DNA of 64,000 nt from Tritrichomonas musculus (taxonomy: Eukaryota > Parabasalia > Tritrichomonadida > Tritrichomonadidae). The notes under the pieces are model-generated. The model had not been told where the DNA came from. It did no database searches and saw only the letters and a program-made list of their open reading frames with translations. Both the position numbers and the translations under genes were made by a program. Location of the stretch: the NCBI GenBank assembly GCA_039105265.1, contig JAPFFF010000015.1, forward strand, positions 496,001-560,000, written 5' to 3'. Below, piece by piece: positions 11,501 to 21,551 of the stretch (position 1 is its first letter; each line of letters starts with the position of its first letter).

Positions 11501-11595
11501 TGGAATTGCCTGATGCAGTTGCTAAATGTGTTGAAATATTGAATGATGACGCATCGAAACTTGAATTTTTACAAGACAATCTAAAAAATGAATGA
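8518..11595 (+). CDS. Importin-beta family nuclear transport receptor
   Basis: A 1025-residue protein built entirely of helical HEAT-like repeats. The N-terminus fits the importin-beta N-terminal (Ran-binding) domain: paired helices followed by DDPIVRQFGLISLKCTIKNC, the equivalent of the LKN-W segment. Later repeats (SDQPEIRIAGFHF, QPDIQDAALRCLGSLAQW, SPAVDFIGKLAEVVG) and the overall length fit the Kap123/importin-4/importin-5 group, which imports ribosomal proteins and histones. Binding to Ran-GTP and nucleoporins is inferred from the family. I cannot decide between importin-4- and importin-5-like subgroups by eye. The ATG at 8518 is preceded directly by an initiator-like motif, and the frame is uninterrupted to 11,595. 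Confidence 0.8.
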   Translation: MEENLQQGIDLLTKCFELIRSNNNEGVKYATDQIDSLVTNPFSIHILINFFKLQDDPIVRQFGLISLKCTIKNCWSSIPLETRSQLFHNILNLLINETVWVNRIYLIDCIKISMVSELDEILISFLKEAYMTGNDQYLEIALLLSTLIPTNTDQIQEYSNIIPFFQEMLIKGLNSDQPEIRIAGFHFICYSKLFCNAHFFEQSPDYWLKVIELFDSFITDSQQLNRLVSYFDYCIQERIYAGDPTSLLLKLMSFFAYQPPIDENELLNLHTLIQTICTIYAQDLSTSEILAPLIDLHIFMSFRLFNSEDSFTLSNAQFFEESFRTLCINQYSIDVLWSKCLMHVDKNEGLFVFLRAVASTFDNAPKFYYSHIREITDILRTSILSNSPLLRDAAARTADELIKYYVFESDELSIDLAPIVVNACHNHVSADLLQVCSRILETTNKTDIFFDETFPFMLNLVLNNSQPDIQDAALRCLGSLAQWSTTKINRDFKMILPMLCEILKSSADHHQYLKSPAVDFIGKLAEVVGRPLDNFLTVVNPFFIENIDNDDVALALSCMNTIKLIIKSHPETIANGIAELVPKLQKYASTDLSQEFLKYLNLGGTDHEIITKNVLKLSGLSLQVLGAICENMSNQNEELLIFVYKCCDLHKNSSDQFCQSSVAITISSITHGFFEQFNNSNNDKNLEEEIKKTIYNFLMLILGYLSPKLNMEVNFDIYRTLNNIVFYFCYDFFKGDELQKILNITCEFLSPEVSLNYRPQERLRDVYAEIFDFLKNIFISANKDSPNLLTNVTDKYYQLLNVPNSRFRSFAIRYFGYLITTNSDDIQASLQQDIMKMVIQMAQNDDEYGAFVAIQQIADQTPELMKPYQDQVYEILMKKLSMPFVKTEGMLLLRDNCVIALAIFATSYNGYKPIDLQNCAPIVLKALPIFFPIGDRKMRSVSIFFLKMYEECKTLYPYDFLRALVVTFANPRSVIDEMEFKQYEPILINCLKELMELPDAVAKCVEILNDDASKLEFLQDNLKNE

Positions 11596-12050
11596 TGTTT
11601 TTAGAACAATATTATAATATATATTATTTTTATTTGTTTTCGTTTCACAAATGTTTTGAATAAACTTTTTGTATGTTTTCTACGTTTTTCTTATTTTGAA
11701 ATGCACGAGTTTGGTACACAACTATGCATTACCACGTTTATAAATGCGTGCATCATGTTTATTGTTTATTAAAATTATTTTGGATTTCAAATTAATGATG
11801 ACTAATAAAATAAATATTAATAAAATATTTTATTAAAATTTTTATATTTTTTTAATATAAATCAAACTGTAGAAAATAGTGCAATAGTAATAATATAAGC
11901 ATATGTTTAAAATACTAATTGTTTTTTTTTTACATACTGTATTCGTTATATTCATAAAAATAAATTGGTCTGTAAATTATATAAATTAATAATGGAAATA
12001 TAATAGTTAAACGCAAGGATACACAAAAGAAAAATAATAATGGAAATAAA
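11596..12050. other. Convergent intergenic gap
   Basis: Lies between the 3' ends of the importin and the minus-strand 252-residue gene. AT-rich; no gene, repeat or structured RNA seen. Confidence 0.5.
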
Positions 12051-12809
12051 TTATCCCATTAAACAATCAGCCGTCTGTACACATAATCGAACCATTTCTA
12101 AGGTACGATTAATATCTGCAATGACATCTGGTGAATGATTTGCTGCTTTGATCCTCAAAATTACAATTGTCGTCCCTGTTATTGCTATATGAGTAAATAA
12201 TTCTGAGTCTTCTACAACAAGTTCAAATGGAGTATCATTTGTGATATTTGATACTTCCTGTATAGCAAATTGTAATTGTTGAAGATTTGCAGCTACGGTA
12301 ATCGAATCTGCATTAGATGGGTAAGCATATTTTGGGTCTCCTTCATTAAAAACAATAGCGTATTGCGCAGCGCCACGAGTTTGAAGTCGGTCAACAAGAT
12401 TATGGATCATATATCCAGCACAATCTCGAATTGCTGGTCCGAGTGAATTATTGAAGCGTTTAAAGTTCATTGTATCTGTTGATACGAGGTCACTTTGATC
12501 GAATCTTTCACAAAAAACATGAAGAATGCTATTTGCTATACATTGAGCAAGCTCACGATAAAAATTTGAATCATGGAATAAAATTGCTTTAATTCCGAAA
12601 ATTTCGGATTGTGCAATTGTAATCGCCGTATTATTCATGCATATATAGGAAACCGGTGTTCCTACTGATCGAGTTGATAAATCGACTAATGCAGTAATTA
12701 AAGCAGCAATTGATCTTTGGTTTCTTGACACTCCTGAGAGTTCAGATACGAAAAGAACTGCGCCACTTTTAGCTGTAATACAAATTGATTGTAGTTCAGG
12801 ATGATTCAT
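12051..12809 (-). CDS. Unassigned 252-residue protein, possible longin fold
   Basis: An intact 252-residue frame with ordinary codon use. The first 100 residues alternate short beta-like and helical segments (ICITAKSGAVLFVSELSG, then SIAALITALVDLS, then SYICMNNTAITIAQ). This resembles the longin domains of MON1/CCZ1/FUZ-type trafficking proteins that act on Rab GTPases. The second half (TIVILRIKAANHSPDVIADI) has a similar alternating pattern and may be a second longin- or roadblock-like unit. There is no transmembrane segment or signal peptide. The fold is my inference from pattern alone; the gene itself is well supported. It is divergent from the next gene across a 514-base gap. Confidence 0.7.
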   Translation of the reverse strand: MNHPELQSICITAKSGAVLFVSELSGVSRNQRSIAALITALVDLSTRSVGTPVSYICMNNTAITIAQSEIFGIKAILFHDSNFYRELAQCIANSILHVFCERFDQSDLVSTDTMNFKRFNNSLGPAIRDCAGYMIHNLVDRLQTRGAAQYAIVFNEGDPKYAYPSNADSITVAANLQQLQFAIQEVSNITNDTPFELVVEDSELFTHIAITGTTIVILRIKAANHSPDVIADINRTLEMVRLCVQTADCLMG

Positions 12810-13323
12810 TTGTAGATAGAAATTAGTTGCTTGTTATTAGGAAATTGAAAATGTATTTGAAATATCTATGAAATTTTATAAGAGTATACAATTGCTCACA
12901 AAAAGCAAAAACTCTCAAAAGTTTTATTTATTTTATATATCACAATCAAATAAGCATGTGCTTTTTTCTATTAAATATTTGATTAAAATGATTTTAGCAT
13001 GATTGTGATGGAATATTTTTATATAAACTCAACCTGAAAAGTATATCTCATTATAAAGTAATATATATGACTTTTAATGAAGAAAAAAATCATTCAAATG
13101 ATATTCTACATATGAAAAAGATGCATAGGATTGCTAAACTACAGTTATTTATTGTTGTTTAAACTATTTTTCATTTTGTTTTATGGAATGAATGATATTG
13201 ACCTTAAAATGTCCTGACAATTTTGGTAAATGATCGAAAAAACTTGCTTTTTGAAATAAAGTGAGATGTTCTTAACAAAAAGTTAAAAACAGTTTTATTT
13301 ATCGTCTCACCCAATTTTATTTT
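12810..13323. other. Divergent intergenic region
   Basis: Lies between the 5' ends of the 252- and 1784-residue genes. A TCACC sequence at 13,307-13,311, twelve bases before the ATG at 13,324, is a weak initiator-like candidate. Otherwise it is AT-rich with nothing recognisable. Confidence 0.45.
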
Positions 13324-16300
13324 ATGTCTAAAGAAGAAGAAAATAAAGCCATAACAACAAAAATTCAAGAAAATACTGAATCTGTATCTGGTCAACGTAT
13401 AGATGAGTTCTCTCATTCGGAGCAGCATAACTCAAGTTCAGTAATGTTCCAAACCGAAAATGGCTCTCAGATTTCTCTTAATTCTCAGACACATTTATTA
13501 TCATCAACGGCTTTTTCATCAGAAATTATAACAGTAACAAAGAAAACGACTACGAAAACAACAACGACTTTCTTCTCAACAAATCGCAAATTCCCTACAA
13601 GTTACCAGAATACAAAATTGAAAAAAAGCAAGGTTAGCGGATATCTTTCTTATGATAAATTAAAATTCGACCAACAAATATTTGATCGCCAAGCTTCAAT
13701 TATCGATACTTTAACTCCTTACACTAATGACAAACCAGAAATTCTTACAAAAACAGCAGAATTTGCACAGAAACTTCCAGAATCCGAATCAAGTTTAAAA
13801 AATTCTTTAAATCAAGTTGTTGCATCTAACGATCCTTTAAATCTTGCTCCTCTTGAGACAGATATTTTGAACTCATATCAAAATGTTATTGGCTCCTCAG
13901 AGGATTCAACAGGTCTACTTAATTATTATCTTGAACTTTTATGCTACATCTCAACATTCCCAAAAACGCGCTTTTGTCCATTAGACGCATCTGTTAGAGC
14001 ACGTGATGTTGCTTCTACTCTTGACCAAAGTGATCCACTCCAAAATTCGCTTTTAATTATTTCAAATACCCTAGATGCTGATTTTATATACAGAAAAACA
14101 CAAACTTATATTGACTCATACCTTTCAAAAACATCAAATATATATATTCAAAAGGTACGTTGGCTTGTCAAGAATATTCAAGATGAATTAATTGTTGATG
14201 ATCCATCAAATGCAAAATTGACAATTGAAAGAAATATTGAAACTCCAGTACTTCCAGAAGGAACCAGTGTTGTTCGACCTAGATCCATAGAAAGTATAAT
14301 TAAAAAAGCTCATACTTATAGTGAAGAAATTTTGCAAAATTTATCAGAAGTTAGTCCTGAAGAAGAGGATGCTGAAACATGGTATGTGTATTTAAATGAT
14401 ATCAATGAAGCTCTCAAAGAATTGGAAGAAAATCCATCTCACGAAAAAATTTGCTCTAAAAAAGATTTGTTTATAGATGCTGTACCTAAGCTCGAAAAGT
14501 TTGTTCCATTTTGTGGAATTGCAGATTCAAAAGTCACTGCCCAAAAATTAAGTAAAAAACTTAAAGTAATTTCTAAATATGTAACATATGTTGATCGTTA
14601 TGGAAATATCACTTACTTTACTATCGATAGTGCTCTTTCTGATGCTCAAGATGCAATGGCCAAAAGAATTACCACATCTGGCTTACCAGATGAAGTAGCA
14701 AGAAATTCTCTTTTCAATGCATCATTGACAAAGATGCGTGCAACACTTGCACATCCTGGTGTCAATCAAGGAGAATTTGATTCTGCTTCAGATTCTATTA
14801 ATTCATTTCTCAGTGTAACTGAAGATAAAGACGTTGCTAGTTACCTTCAAATCGTTCAATGGGAACTTGCTTGTCCAAATCTTTATCGATCTACTGTTAT
14901 TTCAGCCCTAAAATCTACAGTTGACATGTATCAAAAATGCTCTCAGAAACTTCAAGAAACTAAATCATCCATCGCTGACGAAAAACTTAAGTCTGATGCT
15001 GAAGCATGGAATGGAACAATTTCGAAGAACGTTGAAAGCATCAATGCCATGATCAATAGTCTTAATCCAGCTGATCCACCGCATGCCGATCAACTTATTG
15101 AAATGCGTAGCAGCTTTACTCCTATTAATGATAAGCGTAATGAACTTGGATTTGATCCAGAAAGTAGGTTGCTTGCTCGTAACATTGATCGATCAATCAC
15201 CTTAATCAAAGGTGAACGTTATATTCACAAGCAATTACCACCTCCAGGTTCGCCCCAAACTCCTACAATAAAAAGAAAACAGTCTTTTGGAAGAGTTCAA
15301 TTTGCATCAGAAGGCCATTCCAAAGATCAATTTAAAGACTTATATCCAAAGAAAGCATTTAATCATCCAATTTATCAAAGTTGGGATCCTAAAAAGTTTG
15401 CTGAACTCATTAAAACAAACAAGCCTGTCCCTCTAGATATTTCAATGCTTAGTAAAATTACTACTAGCAAGCTTACATCTTCGAGATCAAGGAGCAGATC
15501 AAGGAATAAAACTGGCACTCAATCTGGTGTTCTTAATTTCAAGTTATATCAAGTACCAGAACCATCCAAAATTGATACAGAATATTATAAGACCAAGGAT
15601 GAAGCCGAAATTCAAGCAGCATATGAAGCTACAGAAAAATCTGTTTCAAATATTGAAAATAGTATCTTTAGAATCAACAAAAAATCTCTTTTTGAAAAGT
15701 ATGATTTTGTTGAAAATTCAGCACCTGGACTTCAAAATCCATGCTTCAAAGATGATGAAAAGTTAAAGTCAAGGTATTCTAAAGTTTATAAGAAGTTCAA
15801 CGATTTGATAGTTGGATTGTTATCCGAACCGCTTCTTCTTCTTCCTCGTCAGGCAGTTGATCGAGTTGATAAATATTTGAAATGTATTTGCGATACACTT
15901 GTTTTTTATCGCTCTAAAGAAGCAGTCATTAATGATAAGCAAGGTTATTCATTATGTGAGAAATGGTATGATTATCTTTCTGATTCACTTCGTATTATTG
16001 ATATAATTAGTAATGCAGATGATGAAGTTGCTATTGCCACTGGCCACCAATTTTTCTTGAATTTCAGAAGTGGTTTAGCATCATTTACAACGCCAGCAGA
16101 AAAGCTTGATGAATTAACAAACAGAAGATCGCTTTCATCATTAATTACTACAACATTAAGAACAATGTTAACAATCATTCAATTCAATCAATATGTTCAA
16201 TATGATGAATATTGCACAGTTCAAAGTGCGCAAAATCAATTAGATGAACTTACACAAAAATTCAAAGATTCTCAAGTTGCCTTGCAAACAAAGAAATCAT

Positions 16301-18678
16301 ATGAACAAACTAAAAACCAAGTAAGACAGATTATTAGTGCTTCTGATGTCAATACTTCAACAGCTGATTCTGCAGCACAATTACTTAGGGAAGTTCATGT
16401 TTCTTTAGAAAATGATATCAGGACTCCTGATGATGAAGAAATGACACTTTTCTTATCAACAATCGGAGTTAGGTTATCAATTATCAATCTTCACGTTACA
16501 GATGCTGGACCAGATCCTAAACTTTCAGAATTAACATCAACTGTTGCAACTGATTTTGATAATCTCATTGAACAGGTAAAAGCTGGAGAAGGAGGAGATC
16601 AAGAAGTTGTTGATCTTTCAAAGAGTTGGCAACAACATCTTGATGTTTGCCAAAGGGATGTTAATGCAATGAATTCTGTCAGCCCAATTGCCTCCCAGTC
16701 ATATTCAAGATATTCAACAATTGCTGGTAATGCCGAAGATATTTATAACAGTTTGACTATTCTTGAAGATAAGAGATTCCCATTCAGTGTCTCAACCTAC
16801 AGCAAACTTTCCCTCCATCTCGAGAAACTTCTCGATTATGTAAAGAGTAAGAGACGAGGAAAGCAAACCCGTGGAAGGAAGCAATCAGAACTTACATCTG
16901 TCCTTCAAAAGCATATCCTCAGTCTCCAGTCAGGCAAGAAAACTCAGCAAGTTACTGATAACTATTTTGATGAATTCGCAAATGGATTTATCGATGTTGA
17001 TACACAGCAAACACGAGATATAATATCAAATAACATTTCTCAATCACTTGATAATAAGAATTCAAGAGATTACAAAGTTAGTCGTTTACTTGGAAAGCTT
17101 TTTGCAGCACATATTGGATCTTTTTCACGTAATTACAATATTAGTTCCAAATCAACTAGAGTTTGTTACGAATTATTAAACGAATACTCAAAATCTATCC
17201 AAGAATGTGGAGAATGTGCACCTTTAGCTCTCAAATCTAGTAACGATTATAAGAAATTAAAGAAACTTGTTTCTCATCATGTTGAATCAATTCAAGAAAT
17301 TCAAAATCAATATAATGATAAAAATGTTTATAGTGATCATGCAAGACAAAGAATCATCATCTTTGCACACTTTTGTTCGATTTCAAGTCAATTGACAATG
17401 TTAAACATCAATCATTTGAAGATCCAACAAGATGAGCCATTCGATTTTGATGATATCAATGTTCACTCAAGAGCTGCTAATCAACTTCTCGACGATCCTT
17501 CATATAAAACAGCTTCACAAACACTTTTCTCAGAACTAAATGACATCCAATCTGTTTCTAAATATGTTGATCAAAATGATAATGAAAACACATTGCCAAT
17601 AATTGAAATTTTAGAAACTGAAAAACGATATGCTGAAAGTTTATCAGAACTTGTTGAATTATTGATGCTTGAAACTGATGTTCGTTATTGGAAAGTTAAT
17701 GATAGGGAAGTTAAACTTACTCCTATGAATGAAGAAATAAGTAATGGAGCTGAAGAAAAGGCATCAGCATCTGATTTAAAGAGATCAATTGATTTGGTTA
17801 CAGAAAACTTAACACAATTCAAGTCAACTCTTCAAGATGAAGACATAAGTGAAGAAGAATTGCTTCAACAAATTGACGGTCTTGATGCAACAGTCAAAGT
17901 TTTCTGTGATTCAGCAAAAACAATTGAGGCAGACAGTGGTTTCACAAAGCTTGTTCATAAATTCAGACAAGATACTATTCGTCTTTGTAATTATTTGCGA
18001 ACAGAACTTCAAAATGGTACCTATACTCTTTATTCAAGAGAAGCTTCAATGCGTCTCAATGATGCTAACCAGTCAGCATTGTCAATCATCAGACAACTAG
18101 GTTACATGGAAATGCTTGAAGATGAAGAAAATGATATTTCAGCAGTTCTTACCAGACTTATTAAGCAACTTCTACTTCAAAGAGATAACTTCAAAGAAGC
18201 TGCAAAGAAGCAAAAAGAAGGTTCTGATGATCAATCTGAAGCACTTCTTGTTCAAAACAGATCAGCTGTTATTCCTCAATATGCAGAGTTTTCTGGTGAT
18301 TCATTCGATACTGTTGCAAATGTACTTTTAACTATTAAGAACTCTGATCCAATGGTTCTTAAAGCTTTATATACTAAAGATGTTTCTTCATTAAGGAGAA
18401 TTATTTTTGTTTCTCAAGAACTTATTGATGAAGGAGCTGATCTTGAGAATTGTATACAAAGAACAGCTGAATATCCAGTCGAATCTCCAGAATTCTTAGT
18501 TAAATCTAGATTTGAACCAATTGTTAATGATTTAAGAAAATTCAGGAATTCTATTGATGAATCTATTCCTAACTCAGGATATCTTGCCCAATGTATATCT
18601 TCTGTTATTTCTAAGATGAACATTATTATTGAGCCTCATTTCGAAGACAGGCCCTTAATTGATATGGCTCAGCAATAA
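13324..18678 (+). CDS. Large helical protein of unknown function (1784 residues)
   Basis: An uninterrupted 1784-residue frame. The first 110 residues are Ser/Thr-rich and probably disordered, with a KKTTTKTTTT stretch. The remainder is predominantly amphipathic helices typical of helical-bundle scaffolds. Around residue 640-740 lies a Pro/Ser/basic linker (LPPPGSPQTPTIKRK, later SRSRSRSRNK) that may be phosphorylated, and near 1180 a basic patch (KRRGKQTRGRKQ). Size and helix density recall talin/vinculin-like cytoskeletal proteins, but I see no FERM, I/LWEQ or vinculin signature, so no function is assigned. There is no signal peptide or membrane segment. Confidence 0.85.
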   Translation: MSKEEENKAITTKIQENTESVSGQRIDEFSHSEQHNSSSVMFQTENGSQISLNSQTHLLSSTAFSSEIITVTKKTTTKTTTTFFSTNRKFPTSYQNTKLKKSKVSGYLSYDKLKFDQQIFDRQASIIDTLTPYTNDKPEILTKTAEFAQKLPESESSLKNSLNQVVASNDPLNLAPLETDILNSYQNVIGSSEDSTGLLNYYLELLCYISTFPKTRFCPLDASVRARDVASTLDQSDPLQNSLLIISNTLDADFIYRKTQTYIDSYLSKTSNIYIQKVRWLVKNIQDELIVDDPSNAKLTIERNIETPVLPEGTSVVRPRSIESIIKKAHTYSEEILQNLSEVSPEEEDAETWYVYLNDINEALKELEENPSHEKICSKKDLFIDAVPKLEKFVPFCGIADSKVTAQKLSKKLKVISKYVTYVDRYGNITYFTIDSALSDAQDAMAKRITTSGLPDEVARNSLFNASLTKMRATLAHPGVNQGEFDSASDSINSFLSVTEDKDVASYLQIVQWELACPNLYRSTVISALKSTVDMYQKCSQKLQETKSSIADEKLKSDAEAWNGTISKNVESINAMINSLNPADPPHADQLIEMRSSFTPINDKRNELGFDPESRLLARNIDRSITLIKGERYIHKQLPPPGSPQTPTIKRKQSFGRVQFASEGHSKDQFKDLYPKKAFNHPIYQSWDPKKFAELIKTNKPVPLDISMLSKITTSKLTSSRSRSRSRNKTGTQSGVLNFKLYQVPEPSKIDTEYYKTKDEAEIQAAYEATEKSVSNIENSIFRINKKSLFEKYDFVENSAPGLQNPCFKDDEKLKSRYSKVYKKFNDLIVGLLSEPLLLLPRQAVDRVDKYLKCICDTLVFYRSKEAVINDKQGYSLCEKWYDYLSDSLRIIDIISNADDEVAIATGHQFFLNFRSGLASFTTPAEKLDELTNRRSLSSLITTTLRTMLTIIQFNQYVQYDEYCTVQSAQNQLDELTQKFKDSQVALQTKKSYEQTKNQVRQIISASDVNTSTADSAAQLLREVHVSLENDIRTPDDEEMTLFLSTIGVRLSIINLHVTDAGPDPKLSELTSTVATDFDNLIEQVKAGEGGDQEVVDLSKSWQQHLDVCQRDVNAMNSVSPIASQSYSRYSTIAGNAEDIYNSLTILEDKRFPFSVSTYSKLSLHLEKLLDYVKSKRRGKQTRGRKQSELTSVLQKHILSLQSGKKTQQVTDNYFDEFANGFIDVDTQQTRDIISNNISQSLDNKNSRDYKVSRLLGKLFAAHIGSFSRNYNISSKSTRVCYELLNEYSKSIQECGECAPLALKSSNDYKKLKKLVSHHVESIQEIQNQYNDKNVYSDHARQRIIIFAHFCSISSQLTMLNINHLKIQQDEPFDFDDINVHSRAANQLLDDPSYKTASQTLFSELNDIQSVSKYVDQNDNENTLPIIEILETEKRYAESLSELVELLMLETDVRYWKVNDREVKLTPMNEEISNGAEEKASASDLKRSIDLVTENLTQFKSTLQDEDISEEELLQQIDGLDATVKVFCDSAKTIEADSGFTKLVHKFRQDTIRLCNYLRTELQNGTYTLYSREASMRLNDANQSALSIIRQLGYMEMLEDEENDISAVLTRLIKQLLLQRDNFKEAAKKQKEGSDDQSEALLVQNRSAVIPQYAEFSGDSFDTVANVLLTIKNSDPMVLKALYTKDVSSLRRIIFVSQELIDEGADLENCIQRTAEYPVESPEFLVKSRFEPIVNDLRKFRNSIDESIPNSGYLAQCISSVISKMNIIIEPHFEDRPLIDMAQQ

Positions 18679-18925
18679 TTTTTTTTACTTTCATAAATAA
18701 TTTCAGACTTTTAAAATATCATTAAACATTATTATTACTTTTTATGTATCCTAATCCATCTTATTTTTTTTTTTTTTTTATTTGTTTGTTTTATGTAGAA
18801 TCCTCAAAATTTGTGGTGAAAATAAAAAAAATTGTAAAAAAGATTAAAGAAATTATTTTTTTTTTTTATTTACAATATCAATTTTAAAACATATTCGATA
18901 ATAACCAAAATGGTTATTTTAATTT

Positions 18926-21184
18926 TTAATGCTTTGATGAATTATGGGAAATATTTAAGGCCTTCTTCGAAGTATTAAGACGATCCATAATCATTCTTGC
19001 CATCGGAATTGGATCAACCTGCCTCTCTGACTGTTCATCTCTCATAACAGCTACCATTGATCTCATTACTGCCTTCAATTCCTCTAGAGTATTCATCTTC
19101 TGTTTTAATTTACTTTGTGCTGTTGGCTTTGATAAAGCAGAAGCAGGTAAAACTAGTGATAACATTGATTCAAAATCGATTTCATCAAGATGTTGTTCAC
19201 TGTCAATTTCAACTTGAGATTGTTCTAAGGAAGCAAGTCTTTGTAATGAATTTTTAGGAACTTTTTTAATTTTCAAAGCACCTATAATCTTTTTTACCTC
19301 AGGTTGCATGTTTTGTTTATTTATTCCAAGAAATTGAAGTTCTTTATTTGGCATGGTTAAGCTTGTGATTCGATTATTAACGAGAAGTCCATCATATAAA
19401 TGAATCAATTCTGCAGCTGATGATAATTCCATCCCATCAACATCAAGTTCATTTAAATCTTGGCATTCTTGGGCCATTTTAAGAACTGGTTCAATACCAG
19501 CATCTTTAATTTGAGAATCCATAATTCGGATACTTTTGATTCCGCTATATCCAGTAATATTAGTTATAAATTGAAGAAGTTCATTGGATATTGATGAAGT
19601 TGGATCATTTTGTAATGAGATTCCCTCAATAGGTGTCTCTCGGAGAAAATCTGAGAGAGCTTGAAGAGATTTGTCAGGTTGATCGTCTTTTGTGATACAT
19701 TTTTCAATACTTAAAAATTTAATATTTGTTTGTGTCTTTACAAATTGAAGAAGAGCTTTCATATCATCCTGTGAAAGATGGTTTCCATTCCAATCTAATT
19801 CGTAAACAACCGGTTGTAATTCTTTGAAATTAAGTTGATTAAGAAATTGTTTTGTTGAAGCTCCTTTGATGTTAGAAGCTGTAAAGAAAAATGGTGATGT
19901 CCTTGTTCTTGAAAATATTGATTTAATAAGCATACCAAAAGTTTCAATGGTAAATTCGCTATCATTGATGTTAAAATGTGTAACTGATTCTGGGAAATAA
20001 TTAGAAATCGGAAATGTAAACTTAAGGCCAGTAAGTTCAACGTGACGTGGAAGTTGCGACTGCTTCAAAAGAACATTTAGAATATCACTTCCTTCAACAT
20101 CAAGTTTGTTCATATTAATTGTGGATAAAAGGCGAAGCTTTCCAATCATTAGCGAAAATTGACGAAGTGGAAAATCTGCAATAATAAGCTGATCAAAAGA
20201 TAATGTTTGAAGTTTTGCGAAGCATGGAAGAGTTTCTATTGATTGAAACATACTAATTATTTCGGCATTAGATATAGTACAACTTGATATCTGTAAGTAT
20301 CTAATTCGCCCATTAAACTTTTCAAGAGCATTGAAAAATGAAATAATTACTTGTGGATGTGTTGCTGTAAAAGTTAAACTGCTGATAGCTGATTCAACTT
20401 CCGGTTGAAATTCAAAGTCAGTATTTGTTGATGTAGTCATATTTTCAACAGTAATATTAGTTAATGCAAATGATTGTTTAAATATAGTAGAAAGGAAGGG
20501 GCCAAGTTGATCAGGGGCAAAATTATCAAGGATTAGATTCTTTAAATCAGAATCCCAAGAAATTGTACTTGCTAAGGCCTGTATTGCACCATTATGTTCG
20601 AATGATGAATCAAGTTTAAATGGTCCTGTATGTTTGTGATCCCAGTCTCGAAAAATTCTAGCATTTTGAAGTGGAAATTGAGTATTATAATAATGTGCCC
20701 AAGTAATTAAGCGTCCTTGGAAAAGACCTGAAGGTCTAAAGCTAATTTCAGAAGAAACTTTTAATGCTGATGGAGGGGTTGATTCAATTTTTAAAGGTTT
20801 GACACTCGGAACTCGAAAAATGGCAATAGAATATTGATTAACAAGAATTTTCCCAATTTCAAGTGCATCGGGTGATTTGAAAACAAAAGATCCATTACTG
20901 TAAGAAAGATCCAAAATATCGGGCTCGACGTATGCAATTTTGGTGATAGCGATAATCGAATAAGCATTTATTAAATCGACACTGTTGAAATTTTTGGGTT
21001 GAAAAATATATAAAGCGCCAGAAGTTAGAATAATAAAAGATTGTGTTGATTTACCATTAAGCTCAAGATGAGTTACAGATTGAGCTACTAAAATATTTTC
21101 CACAGATCCCCAAAGAAATGGATTAAATCTTTCTAATTGTTGCTTATTGAATTGAATAAGATTAGTACGAGATTGTATTGACAT
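18926..21184 (-). CDS. Leucine-rich repeat protein, CARMIL-like
   Basis: A 752-residue cytosolic protein. Residues 1-130 form a beta-rich domain with PH-like character (FIILTSGALYIFQP, IIAITKIAYVEPDILDLSY). From about 180 to 610 run long leucine-rich repeats of the ribonuclease-inhibitor/CARMIL type (IRYLQISSCTISNAEIISMF, YELDWNGNHLSQDDMKALLQF, IKSIRIMDSQIKDAGIEPVL). A helical C-terminal tail follows (KQKMNTLEELKAVMRSMVAVM). CARMIL proteins combine a PH domain with such repeats and regulate capping protein and actin assembly at membranes. The domain order supports that comparison, but no capping-protein-interaction motif is recognised, so the role is inferred. Confidence 0.75.
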   Translation of the reverse strand: MSIQSRTNLIQFNKQQLERFNPFLWGSVENILVAQSVTHLELNGKSTQSFIILTSGALYIFQPKNFNSVDLINAYSIIAITKIAYVEPDILDLSYSNGSFVFKSPDALEIGKILVNQYSIAIFRVPSVKPLKIESTPPSALKVSSEISFRPSGLFQGRLITWAHYYNTQFPLQNARIFRDWDHKHTGPFKLDSSFEHNGAIQALASTISWDSDLKNLILDNFAPDQLGPFLSTIFKQSFALTNITVENMTTSTNTDFEFQPEVESAISSLTFTATHPQVIISFFNALEKFNGRIRYLQISSCTISNAEIISMFQSIETLPCFAKLQTLSFDQLIIADFPLRQFSLMIGKLRLLSTINMNKLDVEGSDILNVLLKQSQLPRHVELTGLKFTFPISNYFPESVTHFNINDSEFTIETFGMLIKSIFSRTRTSPFFFTASNIKGASTKQFLNQLNFKELQPVVYELDWNGNHLSQDDMKALLQFVKTQTNIKFLSIEKCITKDDQPDKSLQALSDFLRETPIEGISLQNDPTSSISNELLQFITNITGYSGIKSIRIMDSQIKDAGIEPVLKMAQECQDLNELDVDGMELSSAAELIHLYDGLLVNNRITSLTMPNKELQFLGINKQNMQPEVKKIIGALKIKKVPKNSLQRLASLEQSQVEIDSEQHLDEIDFESMLSLVLPASALSKPTAQSKLKQKMNTLEELKAVMRSMVAVMRDEQSERQVDPIPMARMIMDRLNTSKKALNISHNSSKH

Positions 21185-21551
21185 TGATTTTTTAACATTT
21201 TCACAAAAAATGGTTACATTTGATTGAGAATTGTAAACAAATTTCTGAAGATTACATAAAAATAAGATTTTAATCCTATGATTTATATAAATTCACGAAT
21301 TTCTTTGAAAATATTAGAAAAACTTCGTTTTCGAAGCAATGGAATTCATAAAATATTAATGAATTGTTTTTTATAGTAGAAGATTTATGATTGCAATAAA
21401 TCAACTTGGTAATTTATAGGTGGTCGCTACAAAATTTATTTATAAAAGTTTTTATTTGCAATTATTAAACAATAAATTTCGATTTGAATAGATTAAATAA
21501 TTTCATATTTTTTTTATTAAATCAACGAAAAAAAATGAATATATCTTTAAC
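21185..21551. other. Intergenic gap
   Basis: The presumed promoter of the LRR gene and 3' region of VPS26. AT-rich; nothing specific seen. Confidence 0.5.
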
